This document shows positions 1-8,573 of a stretch of DNA of 34,107 nucleotides, piece by piece. Position 1 is the stretch's first letter. Every line of letters begins with the position of its first letter. This DNA comes from Alphaproteobacteria bacterium (GTDB lineage: Bacteria; Pseudomonadota; Alphaproteobacteria; UBA7985; JAUIBT01). The position numbers were made by a program, and so were the translations under genes. The stretch is from assembly GCA_030428565.1 (NCBI GenBank), contig JAUIDR010000037.1, positions 1 to 34,107 on the forward strand, read 5' to 3'. The notes under the pieces are model-generated. The model saw only the letters and a program-made list of their open reading frames with translations. It had not been told where the DNA came from and made no database searches.

Positions 1-733
1 GCAGGTCGGCGCGCTTGGAGCCGCGCAATTGACCCGTGACCAGATGCCCGGCGACCGGGCCTTCTTGGTGCCAAGCGACTTTCTGCCATTCGCGGCTGTC
101 GGGCGATAGGTCAGAGAACTCTTCATCAATGGCGCGTGCATCCCACTGGGGCGCCTCAACCTGGTTTGTTGCCGGGTCCAGCGCGCCATCGCTCGCGCAG
201 AAGCCGTCCTGCCCGTCCCCTGCGTTCGATCCGTAAAACGGGTCTTGTCCGGTTAGGTGCTGTTCTGCCGCCGTGTCGAACTGGTTTGCATCGAACTGGT
301 TTGCATCGAACTGGGCCGCGTCCTGTGGCTCAGGATAGCTCAAGGGGTCGACGCTGGACTGATAGGCCCGGTCTTCCGCTCCATGGTTGGCGGTATCCTG
401 CCAAGCGTAGCCATCTTCTTGCAGCGCGGGCGCATCGAACGGATTGCCCTCTGCTGATTGCGCCGCTCGATCAGCGCCGGGGCCGCGATCGGCATGGCCC
501 CAGCCGCCGCCGATTTCGCTCTGGTGCAGCGCATTTTCTCCCGCTGGCACAACGGGGCTTGCCTGCCGTGTCTCAGCCTGGGCAGCAGGCAGAGCGCTAA
601 ACGGACGAGCGTCCTGGCTCGCCAGCGAAGAGCGATATTGCGGTCCTCGCATGCGCTGGGCCAAATCGGACAGGCTGGTAATGGGTTGGTCTGAAAAGTC
701 TTTGTTCAAATGATTTGGGTCAAATTCGTTCAT
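1..733 (-). CDS. SPOR-domain-like protein, N-terminal part, runs off the left edge
   Basis: An open frame begins at ATG 733-731, overlapping the argS stop codon by one base (TAATG), and stays open for 244 codons to the window edge without a stop. The visible protein starts MNEFDPNHLNKDF. It is acidic, rich in Asp, Gln, Ala and Pro, poor in Lys, and looks disordered. No membrane segment or catalytic motif appears before the edge. It contains a short FDANQ tandem repeat (15-bp DNA repeat). In many alphaproteobacteria the gene directly after argS encodes an inner-membrane protein with a C-terminal peptidoglycan-binding SPOR domain and a long disordered N-terminal half. The name rests on that synteny alone; the SPOR domain would lie outside the window. 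The reading frame is well supported, the function is not. Confidence 0.7.
   Translation of the reverse strand, partial: MNEFDPNHLNKDFSDQPITSLSDLAQRMRGPQYRSSLASQDARPFSALPAAQAETRQASPVVPAGENALHQSEIGGGWGHADRGPGADRAAQSAEGNPFDAPALQEDGYAWQDTANHGAEDRAYQSSVDPLSYPEPQDAAQFDANQFDANQFDTAAEQHLTGQDPFYGSNAGDGQDGFCASDGALDPATNQVEAPQWDARAIDEEFSDLSPDSREWQKVAWHQEGPVAGHLVTGQLRGSKRADL
276..315 (-). repeat. 15-bp in-frame tandem repeat (FDANQ)
   Basis: Two exact copies of TCGAACTGGTTTGCA (276-290 and 291-305) are followed by a 10-base partial copy. The unit length is a multiple of three, so copy-number change would add or remove five residues (FDANQ) from the disordered part of the gene after argS without breaking its frame. 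Confidence 0.85.
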
Positions 734-2466
734 TACATAACCTCTTGCGGTACTACCCCCATGACATCGAAACCCGACAAAATGATGTTGGAGGTGGCAC
801 GCAAAAGCGCCAATCTCGCGACCGAAAGCTCGGCGTCGTCTTCTTGCAAGAATCGCAATGTGACATCACCGTGACCCGCCGACCACAGAGCGTTGAAGGC
901 CGCCGCTAGCTCCTGAAGATAGAAGGCGACGCGGTGGGGCTCGGCATTCAGGGCTGCGGTCTCGACGGTCTGCGGCCATTGGCTCAACAGGTTCATGACC
1001 GCCAGCTCTTCGGCGCTGGACAAGCGCTGAACCGCGGCGCTGGCCAGGGCGCTGGCACCCAGATCCCGGCCTTCGAACATTTCCTCTGCCTTGCGGAAGA
1101 CCGAGTTAATCCGCGCGTAGGCATAATTGATCGCCCAGACGGGATTGTCCTTACTGGCTTCTAAAACCTTAGCGTAATCAATGTCTAAGGGCATATCCGA
1201 GCGGCGGGTCAAAATAACAAACCGCAGCACGTTTGAGCCGATTTCGTCCAAGACATCGCGCAAAGTAATGAAGTTACCCGAACGCTTGGACATCTTGACC
1301 AGCTCGCCGTCGCGATAGAGCTTGACCAAGTTACAGGTCAAAACGGTCAGATCACCTGCACCCTGGGTCATGGCTTTGACCGACGCCCGCAATCGCTTGA
1401 CATAGCCCGCATGATCGACGCCAAAAACGTTGATCATTTTGGCAAAGCCGCGCTGATACTTGTCGTAGTGGTAGGCGATATCGTTGGCAAAATAGGTCCA
1501 AGAGCCGTCCGACTTTTGAATGGGGCGGTCCACATCATCGCCAAAATCTGAGCTCTTGAACAAGAGCTGTTCGCGCGCTTCCCAGTCTTCCGGCTTTTGC
1601 CCTTTGGGTGGCTCCAGAACGCCGCGATACATCAGCCCCATATCGCTGAGCGCGGCCACGGCTTCGCTGACCTTGTCGGCCGCGACCAAGGCGGCTTCAG
1701 AGGTGAAGTGCTGTTTGATGCCCATTTGCCCCAAGGTCTCTTTAATCATGGCCAGCATCTCGCCCAGGGCATAGTCGCGCACCGCAGGCAGCCAGCCAGC
1801 TTCATCAGCCGTCAGCCACTTAGCACCATCGCGCGCCTTGAGGCCCTGGCCGACAGCAACCAAATAGTCGCCAGGATAAAGACCCTCGGGAATTGTCACG
1901 GCTTCGCCAAAGGCCTCGCGATAACGCAAATAGGCCGAACGAGCCAGCGTATCGACCTGCCCGCCCGCGTCATTAATGTAGTATTCGCGGGTCACGTCAT
2001 AGCCGACCTTCTCGCACAGCCTGGCCATGACATCGCCAATCACCGCACCGCGAGCGTGCGCGAGGTGCAGCGGGCCGGTGGGATTGGCCGAAACGTATTC
2101 GACGTTCAGCTTTTCGCCGCCCGCAATCTGGCTGTCGCCGAAGTCCTTTGCCTGCTCCAAAATGCGTTGAATTTGCTGGGCCCAGAAGTCGCCGCCAAGC
2201 CGTAGGTTCAAGAAGCCCGGACCCGCGACTTCTGCTGAGGTAATGCCTTCTATTGATTGGATCGGGGCAACCAGTGCCTCGGCCAGGTCACGCGGCTTCA
2301 TACCCGCCGCCTTGGCTAGAACCATCGCAGCGTTGCAGGCCAAATCGCCGTGCTTTGGATCGCGCGGCAGCTCCACCACCACACGGTCGAAGGTCTGGCC
2401 CTTCAGGGCCTCGACTTGGTCTAGTTGCTGGAGGATTTGCTCGCGGAAATGGCGGAAGTGGTTCAT
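733..2466 (-). CDS. argS: Arginyl-tRNA synthetase
   Basis: This class I aminoacyl-tRNA synthetase charges tRNA-Arg with arginine in the cytoplasm. Its 577 residues match the family. An N-terminal Arg-tRNA synthetase domain occupies about residues 1-90. The HIGH-type signature lies in PTGPLHLAHARGA, with HLAH at 134-137. The second signature KMSKRSG is at 391-397, after the typical GVDHAGYVKR segment. The last ~120 residues form the helical DALR anticodon-binding domain. The first signature has Ala where the third position is usually Gly. The start at ATG 2466 gives MNHFRHFREQ, normal for the family. It follows dgt on the same strand after a 212-bp gap, and its stop overlaps the start of the next gene, suggesting translational coupling. 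Confidence 0.97.
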   Translation of the reverse strand: MNHFRHFREQILQQLDQVEALKGQTFDRVVVELPRDPKHGDLACNAAMVLAKAAGMKPRDLAEALVAPIQSIEGITSAEVAGPGFLNLRLGGDFWAQQIQRILEQAKDFGDSQIAGGEKLNVEYVSANPTGPLHLAHARGAVIGDVMARLCEKVGYDVTREYYINDAGGQVDTLARSAYLRYREAFGEAVTIPEGLYPGDYLVAVGQGLKARDGAKWLTADEAGWLPAVRDYALGEMLAMIKETLGQMGIKQHFTSEAALVAADKVSEAVAALSDMGLMYRGVLEPPKGQKPEDWEAREQLLFKSSDFGDDVDRPIQKSDGSWTYFANDIAYHYDKYQRGFAKMINVFGVDHAGYVKRLRASVKAMTQGAGDLTVLTCNLVKLYRDGELVKMSKRSGNFITLRDVLDEIGSNVLRFVILTRRSDMPLDIDYAKVLEASKDNPVWAINYAYARINSVFRKAEEMFEGRDLGASALASAAVQRLSSAEELAVMNLLSQWPQTVETAALNAEPHRVAFYLQELAAAFNALWSAGHGDVTLRFLQEDDAELSVARLALLRATSNIILSGFDVMGVVPQEVM

Positions 2467-2678
2467 GGCTATCGGCTATATTTACGATTTGAGGAAGATC
2501 GGCGGCACGAGGTTGATGCTTGGCGAATTCAAAACTAGCGCACCATTTAAGCGCAAACCCGCAGGCCGGACCATATACTAGGCGCTTTGCGGCGCAGCGC
2601 AACCGCGAACTGCCAGCGGTGCGAACGGGCGAGACGCCAGGCAGCCGCGCCCAGGCTTAAAAATTCAGGCTTAAACAT

Positions 2679-3983
2679 TCAGACATTAAACATGCTGTAG
2701 GTGTCAAACAGGGCGGAGTGCTCTTTGACCGCCAGCGAGTCCGTCATGCCAGCAATATAATCGACGATTAGGCGGGTAAGCTGACCGTCAGCGCTGGCCA
2801 AGGCTTGCGCGCGCCAGGGCTCGGGCAGGCTCTCTGGGTGGTCGTGGTAGTAGTCGAACAACTCGCGCACCACCCGCATAGCCTTGACCCGCATACGATT
2901 GACCTGAAAGTGGCGATAGAGATTGTCGAACAAGAAACGACGAAGGCGCTGGATCGCTTCCTGCATGGGCTCAGAAAAGCCAATGACCGGACCGCCCGCG
3001 CAGCGGACACCCGCGACGCTCAGCTCGCTTAGAGCCTCAAGGCGGGCCTGACTGGTCGCCAGCACATCCTTGACCATGGCATCAATGGTGCGTCGCAAGA
3101 CCTCGTGGCGGCGCTGTTCGGGGCTAGCCGAGGCGTGCAGGCGCTCGACCCGTGTGATGGTCTCGTCCAACAGCGGCAGGTGTCGAAAATCTTCCAAGGC
3201 CAGCAAGCCAACCCGAACCCCATCGTCGATATCGTGGTTGTTGTAGGCGATATCATCGGACAGGGCCGCGACCTGCGCTTCAGCGCTGGCATAGCCGTGC
3301 GGTTGCAAATCCCAAGCCGCCTGCTCGGCAGCGATCGACTCTGGCAGCGCTCCCAACAGCGGACCATTGTGTTTGGTGATGCCCTCCAGCGTATCCCAGG
3401 TCAGGTTGAGTCCCTGGAAATCGGCGTAGTGTTGTTCGAGCTGGGTGACAATGCGGATGGCCTGATCGTTGTGATCGAAAGCGCCAAAGCCGCGCGATTG
3501 CAAACAATCCGACAGCGCGTCCTCACCCGCGTGCCCGAAAGGCGTATGCCCCAAATCATGGGCAAGCGCGACCGCCTCGGCCAAGTCTTCGTCCAAGCGC
3601 AGCGCCACAGAAATTGAACGCGCGATTTGCGCCACCTCCAGCGAATGGGTCAGTCGCGTGCGATAATTATCGCCTTCGTGGGCGACAAAGACCTGGGTTT
3701 TGTGCTGCAACTTGCGGAAGGCCGACGAGTGAATGATGCGATCACGATCGCGTTGAAACTCTGAACGAACACTCTCGGTGTTGGTCTCAAAACGGCGCAC
3801 GGGATTGTTACTGGGGAAGCAGGCATAGGGCGCCAGTCCCAAGCGCTGACCGCGCCGTTGCACGGTCTGCGACATGGCTTGAGGCGTCGAAAATCCTTGC
3901 GAATCAACCGCCCGATCTGAATCAATCGACCGCAGGCCGGTTCTGACGGACGACTTCGGGGCTTGATTTCCTGGGGCGCTCAT
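2679..3983 (-). CDS. dgt: Deoxyguanosinetriphosphate triphosphohydrolase-like protein (type 2)
   Basis: This HD-domain phosphohydrolase is expected to cleave dNTPs to deoxynucleosides and tripolyphosphate, influencing dNTP pools. Metal-binding residues are visible: H113 in RLTHSLEVAQ and HDLGHTPFGH at 142-151, followed by the conserved SDDIAYNNHD region. RDRIIHSSAFRKLQHKTQVF (80-99) is a family hallmark. Homologues usually begin close to the LAPYACFPSN segment at residue 50. The chosen ATG at 3983 therefore gives an unusual N-terminal extension of about 37 residues rich in Ser, Gln and Asp. An internal ATG at 3875 (M37) would give the standard length. The 3983 start has an AAGG about 10 nt upstream, and nothing comparable precedes 3875. 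It is divergent from erpA and upstream of argS. Confidence 0.95.
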   Translation of the reverse strand: MSAPGNQAPKSSVRTGLRSIDSDRAVDSQGFSTPQAMSQTVQRRGQRLGLAPYACFPSNNPVRRFETNTESVRSEFQRDRDRIIHSSAFRKLQHKTQVFVAHEGDNYRTRLTHSLEVAQIARSISVALRLDEDLAEAVALAHDLGHTPFGHAGEDALSDCLQSRGFGAFDHNDQAIRIVTQLEQHYADFQGLNLTWDTLEGITKHNGPLLGALPESIAAEQAAWDLQPHGYASAEAQVAALSDDIAYNNHDIDDGVRVGLLALEDFRHLPLLDETITRVERLHASASPEQRRHEVLRRTIDAMVKDVLATSQARLEALSELSVAGVRCAGGPVIGFSEPMQEAIQRLRRFLFDNLYRHFQVNRMRVKAMRVVRELFDYYHDHPESLPEPWRAQALASADGQLTRLIVDYIAGMTDSLAVKEHSALFDTYSMFNV

Positions 3984-4123
3984 TAAATCTATACCTTTAC
4001 AACACGACCGCTTGGCCGGGGGCGATCAGGGCTTGCCAACCTCTGGCCTCTGCCCTACCCCTTGACCTAGCACAATGAGCGATTGCCCGCGCAAATGTTT
4101 TGCTGATTTGGCGTCGCGACTGG

Positions 4124-4498
4124 ATGTCTATTATGGATGATTTAACGCTGAACGGCGATATTGCTGGCCTTGAGATTAACTTGAGCGCGGCGGCGGCGGC
4201 TCAAGTTGCCAAGCTCTGCGAAAAAGAAAACCGCGACAAGCAGATCCTGCGAGTCATGGTTGAGGGCGGCGGCTGTTCGGGCTTCCAGTACAAGTTTGAG
4301 CTGGTCGACGCGCCTGAAACCGATGACGCGATATTCGAGACCGATGGCGTCCAGCTGGTGGTCGATCCGGTGTCGGTCCCGCTGTTGGCCGGCTCCACAG
4401 TGGACTATGTCGTCAGCCTGGTCGGATCGTCTTTCCAGATCGACAATCCCAACGCGGCCTCGTCTTGTGGCTGCGGCACCTCGTTTTCAATCGGATAA
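4124..4498 (+). CDS. erpA: A-type iron-sulfur cluster carrier (ErpA/IscA family)
   Basis: This small HesB/IscA-fold protein hands Fe-S clusters to apoproteins in the cytoplasm. The three cluster ligands of the family are present: C51 in GGGCSGFQY, and C115 and C117 in SSCGCGTSF near the C-terminus. From ATG 4124 it has 124 residues. ATG 4133 is equally possible, with GGA 8 nt upstream, and gives 121 residues. An upstream TTG at 4100 would add only unconserved residues. The alphaproteobacterial gene at this place, between dgt and xthA, is commonly annotated erpA, but the sequence alone does not separate ErpA from IscA. The xthA start follows the stop after three bases, so the two are probably co-transcribed. 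Confidence 0.93.
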   Translation: MSIMDDLTLNGDIAGLEINLSAAAAAQVAKLCEKENRDKQILRVMVEGGGCSGFQYKFELVDAPETDDAIFETDGVQLVVDPVSVPLLAGSTVDYVVSLVGSSFQIDNPNAASSCGCGTSFSIG

Positions 4499-4501
4499 GG
4501 C

Positions 4502-5293
4502 ATGAGCGAGACCGCCAATAGCCTCAGCATCGCCAGCTGGAACGTCAATTCTGTACGCGCGCGCCTTGCAAATGTCACCGACTGGTTGACCAGCGCAGCG
4601 CCGGACGTGGTATGCTTGCAAGAAATCAAAGCCACTGAGGAGACCTTCCCCTACGAAGCCATCGAAAAAGCAGGCTATCGCGCCCACATCGTTGGGCAAA
4701 AGTCCTACAATGGCGTCGCCTTGCTCGCTAAAGAGCCACTCGACATCCGCTTGACCGCGCTTCCTGGCGATCCAGACGACCCGCAGGCGCGCTACATCGA
4801 GGCTGAACTGGGCGATTACATTATTGCCTGCCTCTATTTGCCCAACGGCAACCCCATGGGCAGCGAAAAATACAGCTATAAACACGCCTGGATGCGCCGT
4901 TTGGCTGCGCGCATGGCGGACGTTCTAAAAGAAGAGCGCCCAGCGGTCTTTGCAGGCGATTATAATATTATTCCCGAAGACAGGGATTGCTATGATCCCA
5001 GCGCTTGGCGCGATGATGCCCTCTTCTCATTGGCCAGCCGCCAAGAATTCCAAGCTCTGCTCAATTTGGGCTATTACGATGCGCTGCGCAGCCTGACCCA
5101 TCAAGCGCATCTCTACACCTATTGGGACTACACCGGCGGTGCCTATGCGAAGGATAACGGCATCCGCATCGACCATCTGCTGTTGTCACCGCAGGCCACG
5201 GACCGCTTGATCGACTGCCAAATTGATCGCGAGCCGCGCGGGCGAGAAAAGGCTCCGGATCACACCCCTATCGTCGCGCGATTGGAGCGCTGA
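4502..5293 (+). CDS. xthA: Exodeoxyribonuclease III (AP endonuclease family)
   Basis: A 263-residue exonuclease/endonuclease/phosphatase-fold enzyme expected to cut DNA at abasic sites and degrade 3' ends during base-excision repair. Active-site residues line up with E. coli ExoIII: N14 (SWNVNS), E41 (LQEIK), Y112, D153 and N155 (AGDYNI), D224 (IRIDHL), and the D253-H254 pair in APDHTPI. Length and start are normal. It starts three bases after the erpA stop, whose AAGG region may serve as part of its ribosome site, and ends four bases before the rhomboid gene. This erpA-xthA-rhomboid run reads as one operon. Confidence 0.97.
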   Translation: MSETANSLSIASWNVNSVRARLANVTDWLTSAAPDVVCLQEIKATEETFPYEAIEKAGYRAHIVGQKSYNGVALLAKEPLDIRLTALPGDPDDPQARYIEAELGDYIIACLYLPNGNPMGSEKYSYKHAWMRRLAARMADVLKEERPAVFAGDYNIIPEDRDCYDPSAWRDDALFSLASRQEFQALLNLGYYDALRSLTHQAHLYTYWDYTGGAYAKDNGIRIDHLLLSPQATDRLIDCQIDREPRGREKAPDHTPIVARLER

Positions 5294-5297
5294 GCCC

Positions 5298-6398
5298 ATG
5301 CTGCCGATTGGCGACAACAACCCAACAAAGCACATCATCAAGCCCTACGTCACCTATGGTTTGATGATCGCGTGCATCGGCATTTATGTGCTGGAAATCG
5401 CGTTGGGAACCCGCTTTAGCCAGCAAAACATCTACAATTTTGCGGTCTACCCGGCGCTGTTCACCAACCAGGCAACCGCACCTGTCGGCGAGGTATTTCC
5501 CTACTTGCGCCTGGTCAGCTACCAGTTTTTGCATGGGGATTTTTGGCACCTGGCGGGCAACATGCTGGCGCTGTGGGTCGTGGGCGACAATGTTGAAGAC
5601 GCGCTTGGCCACACCCGCTATCTGGCCTTCTATCTGCTTGGCGGCATCGTTGCCGCACTGGGGCAGGTCTATTTCGCTGGCGCGCCCTTTACCCCCATGA
5701 TTGGAGCGTCAGGCTCGATCTCTGCGCTGTTTGCCGCCTACCTTATGATGCACCCATTTGCGCGCTTTATCCTGCTGTTCTTCTTTTTTCCGATTACCGT
5801 GCCAGCCATCGCGTTTTTCGGGATTTGGTTTGCCCAGCAAATCTTTGGACTGATAGGCCCGGCCACTTCTAACATTGCCTTTTGGGCCCACCTGGGCGGA
5901 TTTGCAGCGGGTTTCATTCTGGCCCCGCTGATGAAGTATCGCAACGTCCCTTTGGACCCTATGTTTGCCTGGGCGGACTTTTGGCACCGCACACCCACGC
6001 AACGACGCTGGCAGCAGCAGCGCCGCCGCGCCAACAAAGCCGCGCGTATTGCTGAGCGCGCCAACAACGTGCACCGGCTCAACACCGCCAAGCGCGCACC
6101 ATTGAGCCCAGAAGATGCTGACTTCAAAGCGGATTTTAGAGCCTATTTGGACTCGTTAATGAGCCGCCAGGAATTCGAAGCTAAATGGGGTGATGGCTCT
6201 TTGACCCAAGGCCGCCCAACGCGAACCGCCAGCAGCGGTCCCCACCCCTGGGGAGCCCCCGAAGCCCAAGCGGATCAAGCCGAAAAGGCAGAAGGCGGCC
6301 AAGAGCCAGAGGACAGCCAAGAGCCAGAGGACAGCCAAGAGCCAGCAAAACCCCACCGCCGACGCTCGGTCATGCCGTCTAGCCGTCGTAAGGACTGA
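5298..6398 (+). CDS. Rhomboid-family intramembrane serine protease
   Basis: The protein from ATG 5298 has 366 residues; GGAG lies about 10 nt upstream, inside the end of xthA. About six hydrophobic segments fill residues 15-215. The catalytic serine is S138 in MIGASGSISA (GxSx motif) and the catalytic histidine is H198 in AHLGGFAAGF. The HLAGNML segment at 84-90 supplies the conserved His and Asn of the oxyanion region. These features indicate an active inner-membrane protease that cleaves transmembrane substrates. After about residue 220 comes a basic stretch (QRRWQQQRRRANKAARIAE) and then a Pro/Glu/Gln-rich tail with an EPEDSQ repeat, both presumably cytoplasmic. The substrate cannot be predicted. 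Confidence 0.92.
   Translation: MLPIGDNNPTKHIIKPYVTYGLMIACIGIYVLEIALGTRFSQQNIYNFAVYPALFTNQATAPVGEVFPYLRLVSYQFLHGDFWHLAGNMLALWVVGDNVEDALGHTRYLAFYLLGGIVAALGQVYFAGAPFTPMIGASGSISALFAAYLMMHPFARFILLFFFFPITVPAIAFFGIWFAQQIFGLIGPATSNIAFWAHLGGFAAGFILAPLMKYRNVPLDPMFAWADFWHRTPTQRRWQQQRRRANKAARIAERANNVHRLNTAKRAPLSPEDADFKADFRAYLDSLMSRQEFEAKWGDGSLTQGRPTRTASSGPHPWGAPEAQADQAEKAEGGQEPEDSQEPEDSQEPAKPHRRRSVMPSSRRKD
6298..6345 (+). repeat. 18-bp in-frame tandem repeat (EPEDSQ) in the rhomboid tail
   Basis: Two exact copies of an 18-bp unit (6298-6315, 6316-6333) are followed by a 12-base partial copy. They encode repeated EPEDSQ in the hydrophilic C-terminal tail and lie outside the catalytic membrane domain. 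Confidence 0.85.
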
Positions 6399-6413
6399 CG
6401 CCGCCGCGCGCGG

Positions 6414-7316
6414 CTAGATGTGCCCACCCCAACGCAAGAGGCCATAAATCAGCGGAAATATGGCTATCGCCATGACCGTAGAGCTGAGCACCATGGCCGC
6501 GACATCGACCGCACGCCGCTTGTGACGATCCGCCATCATGTAAGAAAGCACCGCGACCGGCATGCCGGCTTGAATGACAAAAGCACCGTACAGCGGGTCG
6601 GGCAGCCCCAAGGCTTCAGCGACGGCAAAGCCCACCAGGCTGCCCAGCCCCACGCGCAGCGCTGATAGCCCCAAGATAAGCCCCGAAGAACGGGGCACAA
6701 AGCTCGCCAAGCTTGAGCCCAAGGCCATCAACATCAAGGGCACTACCAAAGCGCCGATCATTTTGCAGAACTCCAGGACAGCGGCGGGCAAGGGCCAGCC
6801 CAAGGCTTTTAGCGCCACCGCTACGACAAAGGTCACGAACATGGAGTTTTGTGCCAAACGGCGCAGCGAAAAGCTGCCCGACGTTACAGGCACACCAAGC
6901 AAGGCATGAAAGGCCATAATGGCATTGGAAAAAATGAGGCCATAGACCAACCCGGCGTCGCCCAGGGCGAAAAACACCAGCGGCAGCCCCAGATTGCCGG
7001 TGTTGGGGAACAAAAGTGCCTGCAAAAAATCGCGATAACGCAGGCCCAGCAGCGACAACAGCGGCAACACCACCGCCGCGACCAGGGCCACCATCAAACA
7101 GGCCGCGCCGACCACCTGCCCTACTGTTGCCAAGGTAAGGCTGGGCGCGGCGAAAGCAGACAAGATCAAACAGGGCGCAGCGACATTCAACGCCAACGTA
7201 CCGACGAAGGCGCGGTCAAAATCACCGCGCCATTTTTGCCAAACAAAGCCGATGCTGGCGGTAGCGACAACCGGCGTCAAAATGTTGGCGACGGCTGCCA
7301 AGAAGGTCAAAATCAT
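6414..7316 (-). CDS. AEC-family permease (auxin efflux carrier-like)
   Basis: A 300-residue, very hydrophobic protein with about ten membrane segments in two halves, typical of the AEC (PF03547) family of secondary transporters. The start MILTFLAAVANILTPVVATA and the central segment LLFPNTGNLGLPLVFFALGD, with its conserved Asn-Gly-Pro pattern, are characteristic. Bacterial AEC members move small organic anions such as malate or malonate, or other metabolites. The substrate is not predictable here. Its stop lies 15 bp from the convergent rhomboid stop, with no obvious terminator between them. Upstream is a divergently transcribed aldolase gene that might act on a transported oxo-acid, but a functional link is only a guess. 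Confidence 0.9.
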   Translation of the reverse strand: MILTFLAAVANILTPVVATASIGFVWQKWRGDFDRAFVGTLALNVAAPCLILSAFAAPSLTLATVGQVVGAACLMVALVAAVVLPLLSLLGLRYRDFLQALLFPNTGNLGLPLVFFALGDAGLVYGLIFSNAIMAFHALLGVPVTSGSFSLRRLAQNSMFVTFVVAVALKALGWPLPAAVLEFCKMIGALVVPLMLMALGSSLASFVPRSSGLILGLSALRVGLGSLVGFAVAEALGLPDPLYGAFVIQAGMPVAVLSYMMADRHKRRAVDVAAMVLSSTVMAIAIFPLIYGLLRWGGHI

Positions 7317-7722
7317 CGCAAAGGGCCTAATGAGCTGCGGGTAAAGGAGCGGTGAAGCGCCGTTCTTGCGCTGTTAGGGAACAGGGTCAAGTAGGCAACC
7401 GGGCTGCACGCGCCTTTTCCTGGTCGTGGAAAAGAAAATTTGAACCGCTGGATGCGCATAGTAAGCCAGCGGGCCCAGCCGCCGCTGCCCGTCTTAGCTA
7501 GCATCGAACAATTCGCGGTTTGGTAGGCGCTGCGGCTTGCCCCGCCCCCGACCTTGGCCTAAAGTTCGCCCCTGCAATCTGCCCCTTCGCACGTCTTGAG
7601 TTCGATTGCGTTTTTTCGACAAACGCTGACGCACGATGTTTTCGTTCTGCTCCCTTTGCGGCGAGCTGCGAGCGCGCGGGTATTGCTCGAGCCTATAACC
7701 CAAGCCATTCACGGAGATCACG
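7317..7722. other. Intergenic region between divergent AEC permease and aldolase genes
   Basis: 406 bp with no convincing gene. It must carry divergent promoters for both neighbours, but I could not pick out a clean sigma-70 pair or operator. Short open frames here are arginine-rich with no recognisable start signals or family motifs. Confidence 0.6.
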
Positions 7723-8508
7723 GTGGTTTCAAACTCTCTTCAAAGCCTCTGGCAATCGGGCCAAAGCGCCCTCAACGCCTGGGTCTCTCTGCCCAGCGCT
7801 TTTTCAGCGGAGATCGCCACCCACACCGGTTTTGACGCCGTGACCATCGACCTGCAGCATGGCCTTGCCGATATCAGCCAATTGCCGACGCTTCTAGCGG
7901 GCATCAAAGCTCAAGGCGTCACCCCCGTTGTCCGTGTCCCTTGGTTGGAAGCCGGTGACATCATGCGCTGTTTGGACATTGGCGCGCTGGGCATCATCTG
8001 CCCCATGATCAACACGCCCGAGCAAGCCCAAGAGTTCGCCTCCTATGCGCTTTATCCGCCTGAAGGCGTGCGCTCGAACGGGCCGATCCGCGCCTCGTTG
8101 GTCTGCGACGGCGACTATGGCAATCAGGCAAACGGTATGATTACCCGCTTTGCCATGTTAGAGACCAGAGAGGCCATCGCCAATGCCGAAGCCATCTTAT
8201 CGACCCCCGGCATTGACGCCTATTACTTGGGCCCATCGGACTTGGCCCGATCCTATGGTTACCCGGCCAAGCTGGATCACCAAGACGGCGAGCTCTACGA
8301 CATCATTGCCTCGACTATGGAGCTGGCGCACAGCTTGGGCAAGCGCGCGGGCATTCACTGCGGCACAGTCGAATACGCGCAGAAAATGCGTGATTTGGGC
8401 TACGATTTCGTGACCGGCTGGGCCGACGGTGTCGCGCTGAAGAACACCGCGAGCCAGACCGTGGCCAGCTTCCGCCAGAGCCAAGCTGGCGAGGCATCAG
8501 CCTACTAA
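7723..8508 (+). CDS. HpcH/HpaI-family aldolase (4-hydroxy-2-oxoheptanedioate aldolase-like)
   Basis: This 261-residue class II TIM-barrel aldolase family cleaves or forms 4-hydroxy-2-oxo acids using a divalent metal and pyruvate. By comparison with E. coli HpaI, active-site residues are visible: H46 (IDLQHGLAD), R71 (VVRVPW), the metal ligands E147 (MLETREA) and D173 (YLGPSDLA), and the segment RSNGPIRAS. The start is GTG 7723, supported by GGAG at 7713-7716. No in-frame ATG fits the family's N-terminus. No other 4-hydroxyphenylacetate or aromatic catabolism genes are nearby, so its physiological substrate is open. Confidence 0.92.
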   Translation: MVSNSLQSLWQSGQSALNAWVSLPSAFSAEIATHTGFDAVTIDLQHGLADISQLPTLLAGIKAQGVTPVVRVPWLEAGDIMRCLDIGALGIICPMINTPEQAQEFASYALYPPEGVRSNGPIRASLVCDGDYGNQANGMITRFAMLETREAIANAEAILSTPGIDAYYLGPSDLARSYGYPAKLDHQDGELYDIIASTMELAHSLGKRAGIHCGTVEYAQKMRDLGYDFVTGWADGVALKNTASQTVASFRQSQAGEASAY

Positions 8509-8526
8509 AGAGCTAGACTTCGCCGC

Positions 8527-8564
8527 GCGGCGGGTGACTTGGGGGCAGATCCTAAGCCCGCCGC
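8527..8564. terminator. GC-rich inverted repeat between convergent genes
   Basis: Arms GCGGCGGG (8527-8534) and CCCGCCGC (8557-8564) could form an 8-bp stem with a 22-nt loop. It sits between the ends of the aldolase and YhaN-like genes. No T tract follows on either strand, so this is at best a weak or factor-assisted terminator. Confidence 0.3.
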
Positions 8565-8573
8565 CCGTTAGGC

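Noticed and set aside
1597-2205. Plus-strand open frame of 202 codons opposite argS
   Set aside because: Antisense shadow of a fully conserved argS; no ribosome site or recognisable domain.
7500-7640. TTCGATT-like stretch that could suggest a tRNA T arm
   Set aside because: No matching acceptor, D or anticodon arms could be folded around it; no tRNA found in the window.
7494-7721. Small basic minus-strand frame in the AEC-aldolase gap
   Set aside because: Arg/Gln-rich, overlaps the aldolase ribosome site, no family resemblance.
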